Origin: Spisula solida
Lineage: Eukaryota > Mollusca > Bivalvia > Venerida > Mactridae
Direction of reading: 5' to 3'
Assembly (NCBI GenBank): GCA_947247005.1
Contig: OX365945.1
Span: 18,172,501-18,236,500 of the forward strand
Length of the DNA: 64,000 bases
Positions 35,501-47,901 of this stretch are shown piece by piece. The notes under the pieces are model-generated. The model did no database searches. It worked only from the letters and a program-made list of their open reading frames with translations, and had not been told where the DNA came from. The translations under genes were made by a program, and so were the position numbers. Each line of letters starts with the position of its first letter. Positions within the stretch are counted from its first letter, which is position 1.

Positions 35501-37603
35501 TCTTAAATTTACTCACTACACTACTCGCAAACTGGACGCTACTCATTGTACTCTACCTTCAAATTAGACGCTTCTCGTTGTACTCTACCTTCAAACTGGA
35601 CGCTACTCATTGTACTCTATCTTCAATCTGGACGCTACTCGTTGTTCTCTACCTTCAAACTGGACGCTACTCATTGTACACTACCTTCAAACTGGACGCT
35701 ACTCATTGTACTCTACATTATCTTAAATTTACTCACTACACTACTCGCAAACTGGACGCTAATCATTGCACTCGACCTTCAAACTGGACGCTTCTCATTG
35801 TACTCTTCCTTCAAACTGAACGCTACTCATTGTACTCTTCCTTCAAACTGAACGCTACTCATTGTACACTACCTTCAAATTGTACTCTACCTTTAAACTG
35901 AACGCTACTCATTGTACACTACCTTCAAACTGGACGCTACTCATTGTACTCTACCTTCAAACTGAACGCTACTCATTGTACTCGACCTTCAAACTGGACG
36001 CTACTCATTGTACACAACCTTCAAACTGGACGCTTCTCATTGTACTCTACCTTCAAACTGGACGCTACCCATTGTACACTACCTTCAAACTGGACGCTAC
36101 CCATTGTACTCTACCTTCAAACTGGACGCTTCTCATTGTACACAACCTTCAAACTGGACGCTACCCATTGTACTCTACCTTCAAACTGGACGCTACTCAT
36201 TGTACACAACCTTCAAACTGGACGCTTCTCATTGTACTCTACCTTCAAACTGGACGCTACCCATTGTACACTACCTTCAAACTGGACGCTACTCATTGTA
36301 CTCTACCTTCAAACTGGACGCTACTCATTGTACTCTACCTTCAAACTGAACGCTACTCATTGTACTCGACCTTCAAACTGGACGCTACTCATTGTACACA
36401 ACCTTCAAACTGGACGCTTCTCATTGTACTCTACCTTCAAACTGGACGCTACCCATTGTACTCTACCTTCAAACTGGACGCTTCTCATTGTACACAACCT
36501 TCAAACTGGACGCTACCCATTGTACTCTACCTTCAAACTGGACGCTACTCATTGTACACAACCTTCAAACTGGACGCTTCTCATTGTACTCTACCTTCAA
36601 ACTGGACGCTACCCATTGTACACTACCTTCAAACTGGACGCTACTCATTGTACTCTACCTTCAAACTGGACGCTTCTCATTGTACACTACCTTCACACGG
36701 GACGCTACCCATTGTACTCTACCTTCAAACTGGACGCTACCCATTGTACACTACCTTCAAACTGGACGCTACCCATTGTACACTACCTTCAAACTGGACG
36801 CTACCCATTGTACACTACCTTCAAACTGGACGCTTCTCATTGTACTCTACCTTCAAACTGGACGCTACCCATTGTACACTACCTTCAAACTGGACGCTAC
36901 CCATTGTACACTACCTTCAAACTGGACGCTACTCATTGTACTCTACCTTCAAACTGGACGCTTCTCATTGTACATTACCTTCGCACGGGACGCTACTGAC
37001 TGTATACTACTCATCAATGGACAACTACAAACTGAACACAACCACCAACCACAACTACTCATTGTAAATTACCTACAAAATGAGTCCAATTCTACCTTCT
37101 TTACACGCGAACTGACCAATACTCATTGTTCACTACTCAACGACTGAACAATACTCAATGTACTTTACATTTACAGCTGATGCCTACTCTACAGTCCTTT
37201 ACACGCGAACTGACCAATACTCATTGTTCACTTCCCAACGAGTGAACATTGCTTACTGTACTTTACTCGCAATCTGAACAGCACGCCCTGTTTTCTACTC
37301 TATGAACACCGACGGAACGTTATCCAAATTAACCAAGTAAAGATTCGTACCTGTAATTTTCTCCCCTGGTTTGTATCGCACCGTACCTACTTCGATCTTG
37401 TACGGATTTGATACTACATTTCCTGGCATTATAATTCCTTCATGAGTTGCGTTAATTCTACGTGTATGAAATGTTGACGGGTCCTTGCACGAGAATTCAG
37501 GGGCTCCATGACTGAATGAGGCCACTGGCGAAACTATAGCCAAAACACACACACAATAGTTGAATAACATTCTAAACGATTTTTGTTTTAATAATTTTAT
37601 CAA
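32532..37603 (-). CDS. Reeler-domain secreted protein with His-rich and Thr-rich tail
   Basis: Four exons with GT-AG borders and consistent phase: 37603-37351, 34513-34249, 33734-33649 and 33091-32532, predicting ~387 residues. Exon 1 has a signal peptide (MLFNYCVCVLAIVSPVASFS) and the reeler start SHGAPEFSCKDPSTFHTRRI. Exon 2 has GFFLQAI, FGTFENITTDEHPTSCQTFG and GGITHSN. Exon 3 ends the domain with ATGVLDYYTYWTDI. Exon 4 carries TITGRFTPTAAWYRWLQYIR, an H/D run (EHDHHHHHHDHDHHHDHSHS) and ~110 residues rich in TTTRKPT-type repeats, likely O-glycosylated. Reeler proteins include insect defence proteins and ferric-reductase-like proteins. A metal-binding, mucin-like secreted role is inferred. 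The phase match across all introns makes it the best host gene here. A weak TATA-like stretch lies ~40 bp upstream. Confidence 0.88.
34514..35519. other. Part of reeler intron 1
   Basis: AT-rich intron sequence. It includes a ~50-bp duplicated stretch (CGTCGGCATCTTCATTGAAA at 35048 and 35095). Confidence 0.6.
35520..36990. repeat. 32-bp minisatellite in reeler intron 1 (~45 copies)
   Basis: The unit is CTACTCATTGTACTCTACCT followed by TCAAACTGGACG, 32 bp. Variants are TACACTACC, TACACAACC, CTTCTC and CTACCC. Higher-order blocks of several units recur, implying unequal exchange of multi-unit blocks. Because 32 is not a multiple of 3 and the unit lacks stops, all plus frames stay open for hundreds of codons. 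Those frames are not genes. Confidence 0.95.
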
Positions 37604-38136
37604 TTCAGAATACGTTACTCCAATGTCGGTATATGTTCGTACACTATATAAATAAGATGACAGCTACTTGCAGTTGATTGGTTTCGAAGAAACGACGTAT
37701 GCGTGGACGCTAATTGTTTATCATCGTAAAGTGATGTCCGAACGGTCACTAGTTAAATTATAGCCTCTTTATCCAGGGGCGGTTATTGCTGTCTCGTCAT
37801 TACCTAATTGGGAGCTTATATCACAGTAGGATAACTGTATATGCTTGCTTGAATATACATTTTTGGGATATGGATGGTTCATTACAACCTGTATCTATAC
37901 ATGTGTGGTTAGTTAAACGTACAGGAACTCGCTCATTTCGCAACCTCCATTATTTCTCGTACAATACTCGGTACCTTATTTATCATAAGTTATGTACAAT
38001 ATGGACTGTCTAGATCTGTCACTGCACTAGTTATTTGTCTTTGTTATTCTGTATGTGATTGTTTATTGTACATCGGTTAATGTTGGTCGTATTCCTGTCA
38101 CGAAGACGCACGAAAATGACAGGTGGTGATAATTAA
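37604..38136. other. Upstream region of the reeler gene
   Basis: Presumed promoter region for the minus-strand gene (ACTATATAAATAAG at 37646-37659 on the plus strand). The rest is non-coding up to the LINE tail. Confidence 0.4.
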
Positions 38137-38317
38137 ACAGAACAGAACAGAACATACATTTATTAAGACTTGTAACAAGTACATTGTCTACAAACACTGA
38201 TATATATACATAAATATATAATACAAAATACACGTGATAAATGGGTTAGTAACGGAGAGAAAAGGCATCAATAACGTTAGTAACATTTAAAGTTTTTTTG
38301 TTTTTTTTTTATCCTAC

Positions 38318-38760
38318 AAATATACTTCACACATTCTATGAACATACAGATATACTTCACACATTCCATGAATATACAGATATACTTCACACATTCTATG
38401 AACATACAAATATACTTCACACATTCCATGAACATACAAATATACTTCACACATTCCATGAACATACAGATATACTTCACACATTCCATGAACATACAGA
38501 TATACTTCACACATGCTATGAACATACAAATATACTTCACACATTCCATGAACATACATATATACTTCACACATGCTATGAACATACAGATATACTTCAC
38601 ACATTCCATGAACATACAGATATACTTTACACATTCCATGAGCATACATATATACTTCACACATTCCATGAACATACAGACACACTTCACACATTCCATG
38701 AGCATACAGATATACTTCATACCTTCCATGCACATACATAAATACTTCACACATTTCATT
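38318..38760. repeat. 30-bp minisatellite in the LINE 3' UTR (~15 copies)
   Basis: The unit is ACTTCACACATTCCATGAAC plus ATACAGATAT. The unit is a multiple of three without stops, so both strands read as ten-residue repeats (for example MNIQIYFTHS). These open frames are by-products. The array begins ~80 bp past the LINE stop codon. Confidence 0.93.
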
Positions 38761-38839
38761 AACAATATATAATGGTGTTTAGGCAATACCTTCGCACAAT
38801 ACATGATCGCACACACACCGAACCTTGACACACAAATTA

Positions 38840-41757
38840 TTAATTATTTACAACTATATTAGCATTGTTTCTAATTCTAAAAGATTCCTTCAAGAAATAA
38901 GCTAGGTTGCACAGTTCCTTTTTGTTATTGCTACATAATAATTCATAGAATTTAAAGACAGAAGGTCTCAAATAATAATATTGTTGAATAAATTTTACTC
39001 GGATAATTCTATAATTGGGACAAATGCAAACAAAATGATAAATATCTTCTATATCTTGTAAATTACAAAATAAACAAAGTCGTTCGTGACGCGGTAATCT
39101 GTTCACTCCAAATCTACCAGTATGTATTCGTAGAGAATGAGCAGAAATGCGTAATTTTGTAATATAAAACCTAATATTATTAGGAACAAGATCAAGATAT
39201 GGTTCATACACAAAATTCAATTTAAAATCTTTATATTCTTCTAAAACGCGGTTTCTTTCCACCGATCCAAACCATTCTTGTTTAAAACAATCTATGAGAC
39301 GGCTTTTAAATATAACATGGAAATCTTTTACAAGAGTATTTGCGTTATTAAACACTTCAGAGAAACCATGGTCATCTAACAGTTTCTTTACCCGACTTAC
39401 CCAATTGTTATAGCCAGATAAACAGTCGTTTACAGCTAATTTATACAGTTTTTGTAAAATAATATTTTTCGATTTTACAATCTTGCACCAATATTTTATG
39501 ATTTTACAGTAACGTGATACATACAAAGGAAAGCGTTCTAACTCGCCGTACACAGCACAATTGCTAGAATTTATAGGAACTTTTAAAATACGCTTGCAGA
39601 ACTTTAAATGCAACCTTTCTAATTCTTTAGACTTATTGAACCCACAAATTTCGCTGCCATAATTTAAGATAGCACCAACAAACGCATCAAACAGTTGACA
39701 TAAAACTCTTAATTTTAAAGGTATTTTTTTACAATTGAACAATAAAGTATTTAAGGCCTTTATTGCTTTACCAGATATATAATTGTGATACATAGAAAAA
39801 TTGCCATTATAAGAGAATAGCGTTCCCAGATAATTAAATGTGTCGACTACTTCAACATCTATACCATTGTAAGTCCATTTTTCCTCTCGCTTTAACCCTC
39901 CCCGTTTTCTGAAAACCATTATTTTTGTTTTGGACGCATTTACCTCAATGCCCCATTTGTTACAATATTCGTACAGCAAATCAAGGTTATGCTGCAAATC
40001 AGCTGGTGTTTTACCGAAGATAGCCATGTCATCGGCGAAAAGCAATAAGATCACAACTATGTCATCAATCAACAATCCGCTGTTTTCATTATCTTGTAAG
40101 AACAACTCTAAATCCTCGAGGAATAAGGAAACTAAAACAGGTGACATTATCTCCCCTTGTCTTAGTCCAATGGCGTATTCAAAGAAGTTTGAGAATGTAT
40201 TGCCCTGTTTAACACATGACTTTACAATAGTGTACATGTCTTTAATTATTCTAAGAACTTTACCTTGAACCCCTGATCGAAATAGTTTAAACCATAAAGC
40301 ATTTCTATAAATAGAATCAAAACATTTTTTTAAATCAATAAAACCTACGTATAATCTGTTGTTGTGGTTGAGATAGTGTTCTATCAACGAGTTTAGAGCA
40401 AACATAGCATCAACAGTGGAACTACCCTTCTTAAAACCAAATTGCGCATCCGAGATACCCTGGTGTTCTTCACAAAAAGTAACAATTCTGTTATTTAATA
40501 TCGATGTGAATAATTTAGATAAGCAGCTTAATAGTGTTATACCTCTGTAATTGTTAACGTCATTTTTATCACCTTTTTTATGAAGGGGTATAATAATGCC
40601 ATCTCTCCATGGGTCAGGGAAAATACCAGAATCTAAAACAACATTAAAGATATCACATACATATGGCATCAAAATATCGATAGTTTCGATAAAATATTCG
40701 TTTAACAGGCAGTCACTCCCGTATGCTTTATTTGTTTTTAACCTTTTTACCGCATTCCTAATTTCATCTGGACATATTGGGCGGTCAAATTCATCATTTA
40801 CAGAACTACAGTCAAAGTCGTGATTTTCACAGAAATTTTCGGACTCAGCGTTTTGACTGGTGAATAAATCATTTTCAAGATTTGAAAAATAGTTGAAAAA
40901 GTCGTCGTTAGAAATATCATTGTGTGATTTTGAATTCTTCTTTCGAAAGTATTTCCAGAATGCTTTCGGTTGACATAGCCGAAGTTTCTCAATGTCATCT
41001 ATTTTTTTACATTTATAAGCTTGTTTCTTCTTTTGCGTTAATGATTTATAATATTTTTTACTTTCACAGTAACTTACTCTGCTTATATCTGATTTACAAT
41101 TATTAAAAACCCGTAGCGCTGCAAGATAACTGTTTCTTGCATTGATACATTCGATATCAAACCATTCGGCATTGTTACATAATTGTTCATCAACGAAGCA
41201 GGTCGACTGAGTTTGTTTAACGTGTTTCAAAAAGTAATTATCAGCAGTATCCTTAATAACCTCGGTAAAACTGGATACCACATTATTTATGCTAGATTGT
41301 GATTGCTCAATATTTGATGTCAACTGATTTAATAACGGTAATTGACCAATAATACTAGCTCTGAAAGCATCTCTATGTATTTGTGACCATTTATATTTTG
41401 AAATGTAATCACTATTTTCTGTGGGTAGCACGTAGTTACAGTTGAGTGAGAAGCCTATAGGGGCGTGATCGCTCCATTCGTTCATTGAATTTACAATAAA
41501 ACTCGAGACTTTGCGAAAATTGCATTCTTCGCATAATAAATAATCAACTACCGACGCACCATTTCGTGAAACATAAGTGAACGAACCTTGATCACCAAAC
41601 CTACCATTCACGATTCTCATGCACGTGGCTTTACATAAATCTAATAACCTTGACCCGAAGGTGTTACACTTTGTATCAAATGAGGCCCTGCTATAGTATT
41701 CATCTGGTACATAATCCGGATCGTCGAAGTATGGGTTTGTACTATCATTTGTTATAA
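38840..41757 (-). CDS. LINE ORF2: endonuclease C-terminus and reverse transcriptase, uninterrupted
   Basis: About 970 codons are open. The frame has no original start because of 5' truncation. The N-terminal part retains the end of an APE-type endonuclease (NGASVVDYLLCEECN, then WSDHAPIGFSL). RT blocks in order: WRDGIIIPLHKKGDKNDVNN, YRGITLLSCLSKLFTSILNN, FGFKKGSSTVDAMF, FIDLKKCFDSIYRNALWFKL, GLRQGEIMSPVLVSLFLEDL, LLFADDMAIFG and NASKTKIMVFRKRG. The C-terminus has a zinc-finger-like CLFCNLQDIEDIYHFVCICP. Catalytic Asp residues of FxD and FADD are intact. The open frame suggests recent activity of the family. This copy cannot move by itself, as it lacks a promoter and full endonuclease. Confidence 0.9.
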
Positions 41758-41775
41758 AATCGTGTTTATAATATT

Positions 41776-43129
41776 AATATTTGTCTAATTGTATAACTAA
41801 CCTTTGTGTTCAAGTGTGATATCATCATTATCATGTGACTTATCATGACTAATTTACGCGTACATACTGACATATCATTATTATATAAATTATATAAAAT
41901 AGCAATGCATGCAAGTGAATGAACCTTGCATTCAACGCGCTGCATGCAAATTCTATATTTCAGTTGTATGCAACATAGCATAAATCTTGTAAAATAATAA
42001 ATTAAAATGCATTTGATAAGAATCCCGGTATTTGTTCCGACATGAAGCAAGACTAAATTCCAGTGTGGCCATACCACGTGGTATGTGACGTCATTTTTGG
42101 CTAAGACTGGCAGCCAAATAGCCTCGACTCGGAGCTTAAAAGACCTGTATCTTAATTTCCACTGGATTTTGACGAACTATAGCCGATGCTAAGGGGAAAA
42201 TTGTTAACTATCCCCGGTTGTTGATAAATTTCTCACCAAGGTTTACTTTTGTCTAACATTCGAGTCAAATGCCAGATCACGTCAAAAATGAAATGCTTAG
42301 ACGGCAATCCAATTGAAAATTCATCACAATAGTTGTATCAGTAAGTGACTATTGCCTGAATTTGTTTGCACGTCAAGTGACTCATTTTAAATACATGTCG
42401 GGTGAATAGATTGAACACAAATGACCAAATAACAAGTATTTTTAAAAAAAAAATATGCTAAGACGGCACGTCGTATTGCGCATGTCCTGCTACGGTTGAT
42501 TTTAAGGCTAGAGGTCAATCGTATTTTTACCGGAAGTTTGTCCGAATTACGTTCCGGAAGTAATTTTATAGTTCGGATATGTAAACAAATGAGCGTGTAT
42601 CTTGTTTTCATTGTGATCTCTGAAACTTTTGCATAGTTTCTGTGATACTTTAAACCTTACTTTGTAATTCCAGCACCCTTTCAGGTACATTTGATTTGTT
42701 TTCGAGGCCAAATGATTGTGATTTCTCAAAATATGAAGACAATTATTTTTATTTTGATACGTAACTGGATTTGGATTTAGTGCTTCGATCGTGATTTTCG
42801 ACGATATTGCCGTTATATTACATTATATTTTCATATTATGTATCATTCAACGGATTTCTGTTTCGAAGTCGAAAACAGTGTTTGTTCAGACCGTGGCTAT
42901 AAGGCTCAAACTATTGTCAGTCATCAAGCTAGTCAAACCATTTCCACGCAATGAATACAGGGATAGCTCTGTGGCAGGACCGTCAGTATTTAAAAGCAGC
43001 CACTTGGAGACAACTTATCTGCCTACCAGCAATGAAACTGTCTTTATTATTTATGTTGTAGGCTATAAATTTCTAAAATTATTTTGACATTGATTTATTA
43101 GATGATTATTTTGTGTTTCAGCCGACATA
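41776..43129. other. No gene recognised
   Basis: AT-rich flank of the LINE. No repeat or coding signal that I can support. Confidence 0.4.
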
Positions 43130-44010
43130 CAATTTAGACATGGATAAACATACCAACAAATTCATATTGGATATGATACGGGAGAAGTCTGTTGACATAA
43201 CAGCCAAATACTTAATTCCAAAATTGGCTTGAACGTCAAGTATTCAACACTGTATTAGGATTAATCACGGCTAAATAAACAATATCAGTACTTGTGTAAA
43301 AGTTAGGGACGGGTGAAAGGAAAACAAAACTTAGATAAATTCCTTAAGTGTCTATATAAGGTCCCTGATTCCGTAAGTGATGATTTAGATAAGCCTTCTA
43401 GTTCTTCGCACAAGTCTCCATTTGTTACGACAGATGATCCTAGTTTACAGGCTGTGGTATATTAATCGGTATGTGAAAAGCTTGCGGGTGAACTTTGTCA
43501 GTTAACGTCAAAAAACACTAATATGAATGAAGAGCTCAATACCATTATTAATGAAAAAGATGAGTTAAATGAGAGTGTTGAGGAACTCGATAACAAATTA
43601 GTATTAAATCAGAAAAAAATTAAAAAGAACAGCAAACCGTGAAGCATACTGGAGGGAAGTGTCTGAAGCTAGATGCGAATGAAAATATTGACCATTTGAA
43701 TGAATTGAAAATGATTTAAAACAACTTAAGTTAGAAGTTAATGAATTAAAATCAGAAATAAAAGACATAAAATCTATACAGGATGCTGAATTTTATGATG
43801 AATATAGCAACACATACATTCCCGAATTACATGCATGTGTATATTTCCTGCTTGACTACCAAGTTTCGTGTGAAAATGTTGCAAATGTTTTAAAACCAGT
43901 GTGCATGGTTTTAGGTAAAACTCCTAATAAATTGCCTACAAGTAGAACGATAAATAATTGGTCGGTAGAAACCTTCATACCGACGAAGCTTCCGGTATGG
44001 ACAAAAGTGG
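43130..44010 (+). pseudogene. Decayed transposon-type gene, unknown family
   Basis: Coding-like pieces are MDKHTNKFILDMIREKSVDI (43140), an E/K/N-rich coiled-coil stretch (~43500-43760) and YSNTYIPELHACVYFLLDYQ through VSCENVANVLKPVCMVLG and LPTSRTINNWSVET (~43800-43975). The last block (a helical N-terminal domain followed by an L-P-S/T-x-x-T-I-x-x-W helix-turn-helix-like motif) recurs in uncharacterised invertebrate transposon proteins. Multiple stops break it. Confidence 0.4.
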
Positions 44011-44267
44011 GGGGGGGGGCATTTGCTACCAGAGAGTGAATAATAGTACATTAAGATAATTCACCCTATGAGTGTTAAATACCTGATTTAAATATGTCAA
44101 AACCAAATAATAATTTGGGGGGTGGGGGTAAAATACCCAATGGACTAAAACCTTATCTGTTGCTCTGATGGTGACATTTCAATGTCAGCCCTGGTGGATA
44201 ATTTATTACAATGTCACATACGGCAGAGAAAAACAACATGAACAGGAACTTCAGACTCACAGCTGTC

Positions 44268-44338
44268 TCGATTAGCTCAGTCGGTAGAGCACCTTATCAT
44301 TGTTTAGGGGTAGTGTGTTCGAACACCACATCGGGCAT
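44268..44338 (+). tRNA. tRNA-like pseudogene or SINE head
   Basis: A-box TTAGCTCAGTCGGTAGAGC and B-box TGTTCGAACACC are present, and the anticodon-stem region CCTTATCATTGTTTAGG folds weakly. The acceptor arms (TCTCGAT and ATCGGGC) do not pair fully and the T stem is imperfect. I treat it as a degenerate tRNA-derived sequence rather than a working tRNA. Confidence 0.45.
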
Positions 44339-46068
44339 ACTTTTCCCCTTTATTTCATTTATAGCATTGGTATTGGTCTTTAGTTAATCAGGACAGGTGT
44401 ATCTTTTCCCATTCAGTGTTTTCATTAGCATTCAAGCACATGTTTTAAATACACTGTCCCATCCTACGTACTCGCATAGAAATTTGAAGTACTTCCGTCA
44501 TTTATATTATATGTATACTGAACGTTACATATATCAGCATTTAATTTTCCAGATACTGATTGGATTACGAGTGCTTGCTAAGGGAAGATTCTACTGACCT
44601 GCATGGCGTTAGCCGCAGCACTGTATGTGTGTTTTTGTGGAGTTTTTAGACGTCATTAACCAGCGCCTGCACAATATCAGATAAAGTGAAGCGGTCCTTT
44701 ACATAAGAACACTCTAGCAAGCATTAACACAGGTCTATAAGGGCGGGCATTGAACTCCTAGATGTTAAACAAGTATTGCGACTAGTATAAACACTAGCGA
44801 TCTAGTATTGAGCCCTGCATACATGATACTAGTATAACTATGCTGGCAAAAATTAAGCGTAACATCCTGAACCAATTCTGGTTAACATGGAAAGCACATC
44901 CAACATCTGGTAAACAGGGCATCAAAGGCAACAAAACGCTCAGCAATGTCCATAACAGAGCAAAATGACCACCGACCAAGTAAAGGTATCGTTTCGATCT
45001 GATCACATTCCCAATCATGTACATACAATGGGTGTGCGATATGTTCGATGATTACCAGCCAGCGTTTATTTAACAGAGTTTGCATGTCATGTAAAGGGGA
45101 ACATTAAGGTTAGCAAAAATAAATAAATAATATGCATGTCAATAAGAACATTTACTGACAAGCTCTAAGGTTGGACCTGGTACACCGGTTCAATCTCAGA
45201 CATGAACCGGTTTAATAAATATCTGCCTTTAAATCCCTATATTGTTGTTTTTACATCATTTGACATTCAAACACAATCTCCATTTGAAGCTATACTAATT
45301 GAAATCTGTGAGTGTGTCAAGACTTTTTGAATTAATACATTCCTTATTATTAAACCTCTTGATCAAAATAATCTCGAATCTAACTTATGTATTAATGATC
45401 ATTAATATTCCTGTTCATGTAACTTGATACAGATGTCTTGCTGAGAAACTGACATATCAGCACTGGACAATTTATTCGTCGGCTTGTAAAATTTTAGGAT
45501 TGCTGAACTGACTACTCTTACCCCAGTATCAAGTAATTGAGTAACAGACTTCCGGACATGTATGTCTATACACTTTGGCTTTCAATATTCTAATAGAATT
45601 TTTTGAAAGGTCAAAACGGCTGATGATGTTCGTGGTAGGTGTGCGATTGTGTGTATACTGGTGATTCACTTGCTATGGAAGGTATTTATCACCGGTGCAA
45701 CATGATCTTCTGAGCTGGAAAAGCAAACACCCATAAGTCTTGGCCGACTCGGCAAGATACTGTACACGCATTTTTAATTCTAAAATGTTACTGGTTGTTC
45801 TAAAGATCATTACTCACTAAGAAAATGATTTTCGTCAATTTGACAATACACATAATCCGGTAGTGTTAAAAACCACGCGATTTATGTCGGATAAAGAAAT
45901 GTTCTATAGGGCAATCGGTGAACCTTTACAGCTTGATTTAGTATATAACTTCATCAACCTTTGCCTCGTCCATCTTGAACGCCATCTTGGATTTCTCTGA
46001 GTGATTTCCGGCATAAAAATAATAAATCAGTCGCCCCTATAGTATTTCCTTTTTGGAAAAACAATATA
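44339..46068. other. No gene recognised
   Basis: AT-rich DNA with only short chance frames. Confidence 0.4.
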
Positions 46069-46225
46069 GGATTAAAAGACCATTTGTTGACGTTCACTGA
46101 TGTGTAAACGCCCGATCTGAAGCAACACATTGAGTAAAGCCCAAAGGGGCTTTATGTTAAATGTGTGCCTTCGGATCGGGCGTTCACACATCAGTAAACG
46201 TCAACAAATGGTCATGATTTAATCC
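46069..46225. mobile_element. 157-bp foldback MITE
   Basis: The outer ~50 nt (GGATTAAAAGACCATTTGTT ... AACGCCCGATC) is inverted at 46172-46225 with few mismatches. The interior also pairs in part (AAAGCCC against GGGCTTT, ACACATT against AATGTGT). The whole element can form one long hairpin. No coding capacity. Confidence 0.8.
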
Positions 46226-46293
46226 TTATAATTCCAAACTGACGCTTAATCGCATAAATTTTAATGAAAACATTGAATTTACTCCCGCTTTTT

Positions 46294-47846
46294 TTAGCTC
46301 ACCTGTCACAAAGTGACAGAGTGAGCTTTTGTGATCACACTTTGTCCGTCCGTCCGTCCGTCTGTCCGTCCGTCAACAATTGGGTTGTGTCCTCTCTAGA
46401 GGTCACAATTTTGGCCTAATCTTTATGAAACTTGGTCACAATGATCATCTCAACAAAATCTAGGTCAAGTTCGATATTGGGTCATCTGAGGTCAAAATCT
46501 AGCTCACTAGGTCAAATTATAGAAAAACCTTGTGTAGTCACCAGAGGTTACAATTTCAACTTAATCTTTATAAAACTATGTCACAATGATCATGTCAACA
46601 AAATCTAGGTCAAGTTCGATTTTGGGTCATCTGGGGTCAAAAACAAAGTCACAATGTCAATTACAAAAATCACAATGTCAATTGATATTTTCCTGAGGGC
46701 CGTGGGTTCAAACCCCACTGGAGCCATACTTTTTTTTTTTTTTTTTAAGTGTTTAGGTATTGTTTTGTCTTTATAACATGTATTTGTACAGTTATATGGA
46801 GGAAAATATTTTGTTTAAATTATAGGTCAAATCATAGAAAAACCTTGTGTAGTCACCAGAGGTTACAATTTCAACTTAATCTTTATGGAACTTTGTCATA
46901 ATGATCCTGTCAACAAAATCTAGGTCAAGTTCGATTTTGGGTCATCTGGGGTCCAAAACAAGGTCACACTGTCAATTGACATTTTCTACTCTTCAATTGC
47001 CTCGCCCGAAACTACATCGTGTCTAGGCTCTGCATTGTATATAAAACGCGTGTGTTAAAAGAATGACTTGTATTATATATTAATACTCTCGCACTATCAG
47101 TTTATCATACTGATTGTAACAAATTAATAATGACCAGTGTGTAGAACCATGAAATATTTAAACCTCAGACCGTGTGTACTCATTTAAACCTTTCAACATG
47201 TAGTCTTCATGGTCACTAAACTCTCTGCTGTAACTCTGCTGTAACTCTCTCTGTATACATACAAGTAAACTTTCATCAACCAATGTATCAGGGTTCACAG
47301 CAGTTTTGTAAAGGTCAAATATCAAAATATTATAGTATTTTAAGCAGGGTGTGAATTGTAATGGTTAAGAGGAAATCAAAGCGCTGTAGGGAGCGTAGAC
47401 ATTTTCCTGAGGGTCGTGGGTTCAAACCCCACTGGAACCATAATTTTTATTTTTTTAATTTTTATTTTTTTTAAGTATTTAGGTATTGGTTTGTCTCAAT
47501 GGCATGTATTTGTACAGCTATATGGAGGAAAATATTTTTCCCAAAATATTTTGTTTAAATTATAGGTCAAATCATAGAAAAACCTTGTGTAGTCACCAGA
47601 GGTTACAATTTCAACTTAATCTTTATGAAACTTTGTCACAATGATCATGTCAACAAAATCTAGGCCAAATTCGATTTTGGGTCATCTGGGGTCAAAAACA
47701 AGGTCACATGGTCAAATCATTAAAAAATTTGCAATAGAGGCCGAATTTCCTTAAATTTATTCAGAAAATGTGTAGGGTCACCATAGGGGTGTGCATGCAC
47801 TAGTACGACAGGTGAGCGACCTAGGGTCCTTTGGGCCCTCTTGTTT
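46294..47846 (-). mobile_element. Tandem-repeat element with hairpin terminus, second copy
   Basis: On the minus strand it begins near AACAAGAGGGCCCAAAGGAC (47846) and ends with CTGTCACTTTGTGACAG, then GTGAGCTAA (46294). It thus shares the GTGAGCTAA-after-hairpin end with 3427-4418. It contains a (GTCC)n tract (46348-46372) and diverged units with TCACAATGATCATGTCAACA and AAATCTAGGTCAAGTTCGAT. An internal ~713-bp duplication places two tRNA-like 3' halves (GGGTTCAAACCCCACTGGA at 46704 and 47417) in corresponding positions. Likely non-autonomous rolling-circle type. No proteins. Confidence 0.65.
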
Positions 47847-47901
47847 AAAATTGGGCAATAATTTCAAAATTGTAGATTTATCCGACGGACAATGGAGAGT
47901 T

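Larger units (their letters stand above)
38137..41775 (-). mobile_element. 5'-truncated LINE (Jockey/CR1-group-like)
   Basis: On the minus strand it starts inside the endonuclease at ~41770 and ends with a (TTCTG)n tail at 38138-38155 after AATAAATGTATG. The 3' UTR holds a 30-bp minisatellite. The single long open frame makes it a relatively young insertion. Clade placement is uncertain. Confidence 0.85.

Noticed and set aside
35520..36990. CRISPR-like array
   Set aside because: Repeat units are contiguous 32-mers with no unique spacers, in a eukaryotic intron.
35862..37067. 401-codon and other long plus-strand open frames
   Set aside because: They are produced by the 32-bp minisatellite, which has no stops in any frame. 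No independent coding evidence.
38298..38831. Open frames of ~145-184 codons on both strands
   Set aside because: By-products of the 30-bp minisatellite. Both strands are open only because the unit lacks stops.
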